Position numbers and translations under genes: made by a program
Shown here: positions 1-9,100 of the stretch, in pieces
Layout: every line of letters begins with the position of its first letter
How positions within the stretch are numbered: position 1 is the first letter of the stretch
The notes under the pieces: generated by a model
Seen by the model: only the letters and a program-made list of their open reading frames with translations
Databases searched by the model: none
What the model was told of the DNA's origin: nothing
DNA from: Limnoperna fortunei
Lineage: Eukaryota; Mollusca; Bivalvia; Mytilida; Modiolidae
Length of the DNA stretch: 64,000 nt
NCBI GenBank assembly: GCA_944474755.1
Contig: OX104125.1
Coordinates: forward strand, 45,271,599-45,335,598
Reading direction: 5' to 3'

Positions 1-1018
1 AAGAAAAAAACATTCATATATCTTTGGAAATAAAAAAGGTCATAAATTCAAGGACTAAATTGCCCTTGACCTTTGACCTTTTGATTTTTGCATATATTAT
101 TTATCCAAAGTAAACATTAATCATAAATAACCACTTCACATACATAGAAAATGCAAAATTAAAAAAAAATCACTTGACCTTGACCTTGCTGAAGGTCAAC
201 AATCAACAACACAGAAGATTCGAGGTCAAAATAAGTTATTGTTACTGAGATAACGCTATTTACACTGTATTTAATTGATCCAGAGGAGATAACTCTTTCG
301 AAAGTAAAATCATTTATAGTGACCTTTCAAGACCTTAATATGGTAAAAGATTTATTTCTTTAGCTCTTATGGTTCAGGAGGAGAATTGCACACATCACAA
401 TGCCAAAATTTAGAATGTGACCTTGACCTTTGACCTTGTGACCTTTTTTAAGGTCAAGGTCAATGATGACCAACTGTTAAATCCCAAATCTCTATCACTT
501 CTGGTTCATGAGTTACCAAATTACACTATCAACTTGAAATAATAAAGATAATAATAAAGAGAGGGAAATAACTCCTAAAAGTAGGTGTAAATTTCGCGAT
601 ATGTTACAAACTATCGTAATTCATCACAGAACATGTTTGTATAAATTTCATTGTGACATCTTTTACGGTTTCGTAGTTAATCAGCAAACAAGCTTTTGTG
701 TGACAGGGGAAATAACTCTGTAAAGAAAAAGTGTTCGGTGTGCCAGGGTTAACTGCGAAAGCATAATGTCTAATACATCCATATGCGACATGTCAAGAAA
801 CAAAATTTATATGGGAAAAGAAAACTTGGCAGATAAAAAATAAGAATAAGAAACAGACTAATAACAATAAGTCTTTCTACTCGGAAGGTGGAAAGCCTTA
901 ATAATAATAATAATAAGGTCAAATAAAGTTACATGCCTTGGACAAAATGACTCTTAGGGAATAACTGAATTGCATCAGAATACAAAAAAAACCTTGGACG
1001 AATCACTATAAGGGAAAA
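1..1018. repeat. Decayed dispersed repeat with many TGACCTTGACC motifs
   Basis: No coding sequence is visible. The stretch is inside or beyond the INTS9 intron after exon 6. The motif TGACCTTGACC and its partner AAGGTCAA recur near 66-84, 175-200, 418-470. Similar blocks occur at 39661 and 61405, so this looks like a dispersed repeat, not a local regulatory element. The motif resembles nuclear-receptor (ERR type) half sites, but no function is claimed. Confidence 0.4.
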
Positions 1019-1100
1019 GTTTGTTTGTTTGTAAGGTTTAACGCCAACTTTCAGCAATTTTTCAGCTATATCGCGACGTCCAGTTTTTATTATACGAGGA
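1019..1100 (-). repeat. RUDI-like V-SINE 3' fragment
   Basis: Read on the minus strand this is the 3' part of the SINE seen many times in the window: an AAAAACTGG core end, GCTGAAAAATTGCTGAAAGT, then a GTTAAAC and CAAACAAACAAAC tail. The tRNA-like head is missing. Confidence 0.6.
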
Positions 1101-1180
1101 TTCCAGAGTTCTCATTAAGAAACCCACCTTAGGAATGAAAACTGACAATCCTTGTTATTAGGAAAAGGATGAATTGTATC

Positions 1181-1770
1181 AGGGTACTAATAAAGTCTGG
1201 GGCAATAATAAAGTCTGGGGCAATAATAAAGTCTGGGGCAATAATAAAGTCTGGGGCAATAATAAAGTCTAGGGCAATAATAAAGTCTGGGGCAATGATA
1301 AAGTCTAGGGCAATAATAAAGTCTGGGGCAATAATAAAGTCTGGGGCAATAATAAAGTCTGGGGCAATAATAAAGTCTAGGGCAATAATAAAGTCTGGGG
1401 CAATAATAAAGTCTGGGGCAATAATAAAGTCTGGGGCAATAATAAAGTCTGGGGCAATAATAAAGTCTGGGGCAATAATAAAGTCTAGGGCAATAATAAA
1501 GTTTGGGGCAATGATAAAGTCTAGGGCAATAATAAAGTCTGGGGCAATAATAAAGTCTGGGGCAATAATAAAGTCTGGGGCAATAATAAAGTCTAGGGCA
1601 ATAATAAAGTCTGGGGCAATAATAAAGTCTGGGGCAATAATAAAGTCTAGGGCAATAATAAAGTCTGGGGCAATGATAAAGTCTAGGGCAATAATAAAGT
1701 CTGGGGCAATAATAAAGTCTAGGGTACTAATAAAGTCTGGTACAATAATAAAGTCTAGGGAAATCATAGT
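1181..1770. repeat. 18-bp minisatellite, about 32 copies
   Basis: The unit is GGCAATAATAAAGTCTGG with few substitutions (TCTAGG, AATGAT). Because 18 is a multiple of 3 and no frame of the unit has a stop on either strand in the relevant phase, long artificial open frames (AIIKSG or DFIIAP repeats) arise on both strands. It lies leftward of INTS9 exon 6. Confidence 0.95.
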
Positions 1771-2029
1771 CTAGGGCTTTTAATTATGTTATCTGTAAAA
1801 AAAATTCACATGTATTAGATAAATAAGGCTCCGATGGGTTTGTTTGTATGTATTAAATTAAAATTCTAATGCAATTCTAGATGTAATATAAATTCTGATT
1901 GAACCACATGTATAATTTCATGGCATCATTTAGAAGTTAACGCAAATGCAGACATCATTTCCGGTAAATAACAAATTCCCATTTTAGTCACAGTTTTTTT
2001 ATTGCTGCAGCATTAGAGATAACAGTAAT

Positions 2030-2112
2030 ATATTTGAAGATTTGCTGGCATCGACTGGTCACCAGTTAATTTAATTTAAGACCAACAATTGATGCCAGCA
2101 AATATTCAAATA
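2030..2112. repeat. Small foldback (MITE-like) element
   Basis: Arms TTTGAAGATTTGCTGGCATC and its near-inverse GATGCCAGCAAATATTCAAA flank a short loop of about 38 bp. No coding capacity. Confidence 0.6.
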
Positions 2113-2484
2113 CAATACATACCGGTAGTTTTCAAGATATAATCGCTCTTGTTAAAGGAGGTGGAAATTGTAAAACTTATCATGTGATGTCATAAAAAAT
2201 TTATGGCACTTTTAATTTAAAACGGCAACATACGAAATGGGATGGGGTTAGAAAGACAATGCAAAACCAAACATGTGCTGTGTTGTGCCGGGGTGCAACA
2301 CTAAAAATAAATTTATGAGTTATAGAATTATAGAGAAGGTATAGAGTTATCTTCTAAGTAGTACAACTGTAATCCACTGTGTATAAGTGATGATCTGATG
2401 AGTCTGGGCGAGTGTAATACAGAAGTCACATAAGTACAAAGTTAAATTAACTGAGTCATTTGCAAGGGTATATATAATACATCA

Positions 2485-2950
2485 ATGTGTTCTTTACACA
2501 GCCAATTACAATATATATACATCATGGTTATGAGAAAATTGGATTGGGTGGGTATAATACCTCAATGTCACATTGAGTATTACAGACAGCCAAGTATGGT
2601 ATACATCATTGTTGTAAAAAACAAATATATAAACACAAACTTGTTTTTTTGGCTACCTAAATTTTGTAGCTTGCCACTCACATTTTAAATTGACCAGTGA
2701 AATCTAAAGCTTGGTGGCCTATAGGAATACTAAAACATATAATTTAACTGTTATCACAAAACCCAAGAAAATAGTCACCCTTATTGATACGGAATAAATT
2801 TTACTCAAGACTGTTTAAAAAAAGTTTCAATTGTATATAAACAGATATTTATAGCTCATGAAAATGTGTACCTCCTGCATCATGTAACATTTTCTGTAAC
2901 ACTGTATCAAATATAAAAAAAATATGTACCTTCAGGGTATTCTTTGTGCT
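2485..2950. other. Intron or intergenic stretch without recognisable gene
   Basis: AT-rich sequence left of INTS9 exon 6. The short open frame at 2485-2688 has no recognisable domain, and I see no exon with conserved INTS9 sequence here. Confidence 0.4.
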
Positions 2951-2954
2951 GAAT

Positions 2955-3045
2955 ATAGTCCGAGAATCCTCTGCCGTTCAACGCTCCCATTAAAGTCTAT
3001 AAAAGTGTTGGACGGCAAGGATTCTCAAACTAGGTTGAACAGCAC
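2955..3045. repeat. Foldback repeat, copy 1
   Basis: GAGAATCCTCTGCCGTTCAA near 2960 is answered by the inverse GGACGGCAAGGATTCTC near 3010. A related copy lies at 10895-10965. Confidence 0.55.
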
Positions 3046-3102
3046 TTAATAAAAAAAAGAAATGTGTATGTTTGCAGTACAATACTGGAAATATGTGCAT
3101 AC

Positions 3103-3189
3103 TATAATAAAACTGGTTCCTTCCAGTTTTCCCTTATTTCTGATCTAGGATTTCTCTCCACATAGGTAACCAGTTCTTCCATGTACTGC
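3103..3189 (-). CDS. INTS9: INTS9 coding exon 6
   Basis: After acceptor TTTTTTACAG it encodes QYMEELVTYVERNPRSEIRE then NWKEPVLL, matching the INTS9 block MEELVNFIER. The 3' boundary at ATA|GTATGC is my choice because the frame stops at once beyond it. A weaker alternative is CCA|GTTTTA. Confidence 0.75.
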
Positions 3190-6100
3190 CTGTAAAAAAA
3201 GAAATTCTACATTAAAAGCCAGCATTTTAATATAAGATGTAGTTAATAAAAAGTATAACAAACTCCCAAGAACAAGATCTCACAACAGCAATAGTATATA
3301 TTTTAAATTTGTTCACAAACAAATAAACATACCATTTTTCCATCAATACGTAGGGTTAAAATCAAGAACAATTAAAATTGTGTGTTCAAGGAAAACCAAA
3401 TTCTTCCATAAATGGACGATTTCAGAGATGACCTAGTACAGATGAGCCCAGCGCACTCATCTATATACTCTCCGAGTCATACAAATCATCTGAAACTAGA
3501 ATTTTGATAATAGGTAAACTTTTCCCTTATAGAAGGGTACATGTATCTGCACCGTTCATAGAAATAGGTCAACTTTTCCCTTACAGAAGGGTATCTGCAC
3601 CCTCCATAGAAATAGGTTAACTTTTCCCTTATAGAAGGGTATCTGCACCCTCCATAGAAATAGGTTAACTTTTCCCTTATAGAAGTGTATCTGCACGGTA
3701 GTAACATGACAATGTTCTTGTTTGTGACATTCTGGTTGAATGTCAAATATTAAAAACTATTAAATATTAAAATAGTCTATAGGATATCAAGATGTTCAAG
3801 TTGTTGGTTTATTGAAGAAATAGGTTCTTTCACATTCTTTTGGAAATCTTCCATTTCTGATAGAAATTTTAGTATGTCTTTTGCAAGTGAAACATAAGGG
3901 AACAAGTGAAGACATTAAATTTCTATCACTAATTATAGATGAGCCGGTTTTTGCAACAAACATATGTAAGAGCCTATTAACCTTTGTTTGTTTGTTTGTT
4001 TGTTGTTAAATGTCACTTTCATGGGAATACATCTGACCTGCGGCAAGAAAAATGACAATGTTGAGCACACCCTGCCCTCTGTGAGACTCCTTACAACCTC
4101 AGTGTTCATAGGCACACAATCAACAGAAGATGACTAACTACCATAACCACTCTGCCCCAAGCCCTCATCGAAATTGAACACAATTTCTCAAAATAAGGAA
4201 AGCAGTCTAAAGTCTAGACATTATTTTCTTCCATGGCTCTATTATGACTTAATGTTCCAATTAAAAAAACAAAAGTAACAACTCTTTCATCATACTTTCT
4301 TATAGTATTGCTATGTTTCAGTATTTTCCTCATCTTTATGTGCGGTGTAGTTCATATCTGTCTACTAGCATGGGCTCATCTCACCTCACTGTCAAGACAT
4401 TGTTTAAGTAAACACGTGACATCAGAACAGTGATAAACAGATTATTTGTGTTTTTATTTAAACTTGATGCATTCCATTAGATAGGGACGAGATAATGCAT
4501 CATTTCAAACAAGGTAAATAATTTAAAAGTTCCAATTTTCATGTTTATAAAACTTGAAAGCTGTTGGTAAGTGAATGTGAAGTAGACAAGATAAATAAGC
4601 AAGTTGTTCAAACAGCTGTTAGGGCGAAAACTTATTTAATCTTGCGAGATACTTTCAGTGTTTATTTTTTCAACGTTGGTAGTTAATCTTTAATGAAATG
4701 AAAATTCAATGTCTTCAACCCGTCAATATTTTATCCATATATATATAACATTTAAAAATTGTGAAATTATATCCCATTTTTTTCTTAGAGTTGGTGCTCA
4801 TTATTAGTCCTAACCTTAATTTTGATCTAGGGACCATATTGGTTTCATTGAAATTGCCAGTCAACCACATCAAACTGAAGAATGTAATATGAAGTAAAAT
4901 ACCACATGTAATGACTGCAGGATAAAGAATAATATGAAGTAAAATACCACATGTAATGACTGCAGGATAAAGAATAATATGAAGTAAAATACCACATGTA
5001 ATGACTGCAGGATAAAGAATAATATGAAGTAAAATACTACATGTACCTGCCCATCTGTAATGTTGGTTCTGTGCAGAACACTTGACCTTTGAACCCTGTG
5101 TATTCTGTGATGTATGGCAGGGCTAGCATTACATTATGATTAGAGACCAGTATAGCATCTATCTGTGACAGGTCTGTCATTCCAGTCTAGAATAGATAAT
5201 GTTTGTTTGTTTGTTTGTTTGTTTGTTTGTTAGAATGAAGTTTATTGGCACTTCCAGCAACTGTTCAGCTACATGTAACATATAAATACCAGTAGTTTTA
5301 ATTAGAGAAGAAACCATAGTATGATGTTTAATGCTACTTTGAGCAATATTTCAGCCGTTTCATGGCGTCCAGTTTTTATTGGGGAGGAAGCCGGAGTACC
5401 CGAGAAAGATCCCAACCTTCTGTGGGAAAGTAATTAAGATTGGAGTCTAGTGCATCCTGCCAACAGTGATACTCAAACCCACAACCTCAGAGTTGACAGA
5501 CCACGTGATCATTAGTAGACTAACTACTTTAACCACTCGGTCCCTGAGGCCCCTTAGTACCCAGTTACATCCTTAGAATATGAAAACTTGACAATTACCA
5601 TAAATGGCTGTGTATATTACACACTGATGTATAACAGTTAATGTTAACCAATTTGATTCTTGTGTATAGTTAATTTTTTCAGCTATATCATGATGTCAAT
5701 TTTTATTTGGGGAGGATGCTCATGTAAACATAACTTGGGAGGTAAAAGACATGCAAACATACCTCAGGAGCCAAGCTAAAAAATGTGTAAACATACTTCA
5801 GGAGCTTAAAATACCATGTTAATATACCTCAGGAGCTAAAAAAACATGTAAACATACCTCAGGAGCTAAGAACTCTAAGCAGCCATTAACAAACACATTT
5901 CCTCCACATTCTTTTAGCTCATCTTCCTGAAACAAAATTAATTTATAGATTTTTAACTGACACTTTCACCAACATTTTAGTGTATAGTTTTGTGGTTAAA
6001 AGTTTATTTGGACAGGAACCCAGTGTTTTAGAAGTCAAGGCAGATCTAGCAAGTCCCACAGGTCAATTTTATCATGGTCCAATGCTCTGTTCAACAGCTA

Positions 6101-9100
6101 CACTTTCAACTCACATCTGGCAGTCCTCTGTCACTACATTTATCAGGGCATGAAAAATATGACTGAAGACCAGGTTCATTTAAAATATTTGAACACTGCC
6201 AGAAACATTAAGTTTATTTGTATGTTTTTGTTTGTTTAAATGAGGTTTAAATGGAAACAAAAAATTACTACACGCTCCTATGAGACTGGATTGCTCCCTG
6301 AACATGAAACCAACTGAACAACTGTGCAATTCTTCTTTTTTTATCTAGCTATTCTTTTCTATAAAGAACTTCAGCAAAAATCATTAGTTTTGAAGCTCTA
6401 AGGGGAATAATTCCTATTAGTTTTCAATACTTATCACTTATTACTTATGGACTGAAAAATCTTTTTTGTAGATCTTGAATAATTTTGTAAGGAAAAGATT
6501 TTCTCTAGCTCTTACAGTTTTAAAGATATTAAGTAAGGAAAAATGACAAAATGTGATATTTTTGACATTCATTAAGGGGCAATATTGGGCGTTATCATAC
6601 AACTCAATAGCGAGTCTCTAAAAAAGATTTTGATTCTGAGGAAGGATGTTCTCTTCAGATTTCCTGTATATGTCATACTTTATGTCACTTTAAGAAAAAA
6701 CTATATCTTGAACCACTGATCTATTTTTAGCCAAGGCGTTTATGCTGAATGGGTGGCTGCTATGATTTGTGCAATCTTGGTAGACGACATCAAAAATATA
6801 AAGTGTGCAAAGTATCAAAGCAAACCCTTGAGTGGTTTTTGAGATTTTCAAAAAAAAAGTTAAAACTGGATAAAAAACACAGTTAAGGGCCCATAACTCC
6901 TAAACCGTTAAGGCAAATTTGGCCCTGAAAATAATTTTTGTAGATCTAAATGAGCTGAACAATTTTGCAATTATAACTTTTTCTCATTTTTAAGATTTTG
7001 ATGAAAAAACCCCAGCAAAAATCATTGATAGGGGTCGTCATACAACTTTGACTAAATGGATTTTGTAGAGCTTTTGATGCAGAAGGAGTCCATTTGGTAA
7101 TCATCTATTTGTTATACTTTTTAAACTATAAGCCAAAAACTTTATTTGGACCCCCTGTTCTATTTTTAGCCACGGTGGCTATGTTGGTTGATCTGTAGCC
7201 ATAATTTGAACATCTTGATTGAGGACAACGTTACTTAAGATGTTTGCAAAGTTTCAAAGCAATCCTTTCAGTGGTTTTGGAGGAGAAGTTTTTAAAAGAA
7301 AAGTTAATGGATGTTTTTAAGTTTTATAATATCTTCAACTGTTATGCTTCTGGAGTGGATTAAAGGTGGTAAAATTTTGTATTTGGGGCAGCCATATTGA
7401 CAAAATGTACCACGAGATGTGCAACTTGTGAGGTAGAAAGATACAACAGTCAACAGGTGGGTCTTTCCACTAAAAAATAATAAATAATCCTGTTTAAAAG
7501 ATGTTTATCCATTACAGGCTATTTCTCATTGATACATGAACTTTGAACTTACATGTATATATTTCATTTATGCTGGCTCTGTGTTTATAAATTTAAAAAC
7601 TGGAATGTTGACTGGGAACCAGTCCATTCTGAAAGAAGCATATCATCTGTCAGTTTTGACAATCATTCTGAAATTGCTAAAAATACTGCCGGCTGGACAT
7701 TTGAGAAAAGTATATCTATTCCTACAGACATAAAACATCTTTGTATCTATGGGGGTAGGGCAAAACCTTTGTATAGGAGGCAATCCAAGATTTTTTAAAA
7801 TCACATAGGACATATGGAGATAAAAGGGGGTATACCGTATTTAGGGTCGTATTGTCCGCGGTCTTTTTCTTTTAGTCTAAGTTGGAAAGGAATGGTGCGG
7901 ATTATACATAAATATAGACTCGATAGAGTGTGTTTCGTCCCGTTGAATGTTGTCAATGGCGGTCGCCATTTTGTTGTTGTGTTATATGCGGTATTTTGGT
8001 ACTATTCTAACATGATTCTTTTACAAACTTCCATATAAATACGTTGTAATGATATTAATTTTTACTTAAATTATTTTTAGTAATGTTATAATAATTATAT
8101 AGGACGAATAAAAATTAAAACGGATACGAAAATAGCGGATGTGTAACCTGTATTGCGTCCAATGCAAATGGCGTCGTTATGTAACCTCAAATGTTTGAAG
8201 ATCGATGTTTCAATTGCAATCATTATGGGATTAAAATAAAACATGTAATCTTTTTGTTTTTTTCTTTGTTTTCATTGATAAATGAAAGTTGACAAATTGT
8301 TTTGGTTTCGAAATGTGTGAGTATCCGTTTTAACAACGATCAAAATAGACGCTATGAGAATGAACTATTTTTTATTTAATTTATTACAATCACTAGAAAT
8401 GAATAAAACTATAAATATTAATGATATTTTAAAAGAGAATAAATTACATATAACAGTAAAAAATTGTAAAAAAGCGTGACCAAGGTTTTTTGGAATTTTT
8501 TACGTGCGGATTGTACATGCATATAGGAATTTTTCCCCAATTTTCTGGCCCAAGAAGGGGTGCGAACAATACGTAAATGCGGACTATACACAGCTTTTTA
8601 CGGTAATAGAGCATCAGAATAGTTTATGTCAGATTTAAGACAAAAATGTGATTTTTTCATAAAAATACCAGCCACCCTCCCACCACACCCAACCAGATAA
8701 GAAAATGGTTGGTTCATTACTCAGACCGACTCACTCCCACACCCCCAACCTTTACTTAGACTTACTTCAACACTGTCTTTGTTTTGTGGTAGCCAGTTCT
8801 GTAAACATGATAATTTCTCACTAAAGAAAGAATTAAAAACAAACAATATTAACTATCTATACATGTATAGTTCTTAGACTTACAAAGAAACAAGACATTC
8901 TTTAAAGAATATGATGAATATGTAAGTGTTTGATGTGTTGTTTTTGTAAGTATAAGGACTGTTTAGTATATTTTAAGTGGATTTTCGACATCTTATCCCC
9001 ACTCCTTTTGTGGTTTGAGATTTAGCTGATCTGGGTCGAAAAGAGTGAAAAGTATTTATTGTTACCTGATACCTTTATATAAATGTAATTTGGTATTTTT

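Noticed and set aside
1..480. Nuclear receptor enhancer from TGACCTTGACC clusters
   Set aside because: The motif is part of a dispersed repeat that recurs at 39661 and 61405. There is no sign of selection.
1129..1774. Overlapping open frames on both strands (DFIIAP and AIIKSG repeats)
   Set aside because: An 18-bp tandem repeat without stops keeps both strands open. There is no start context or splice evidence.
2390..2440. Possible hammerhead ribozyme (CTGATGAG then GGCGAG)
   Set aside because: The GAAA box and pairing stems are missing.
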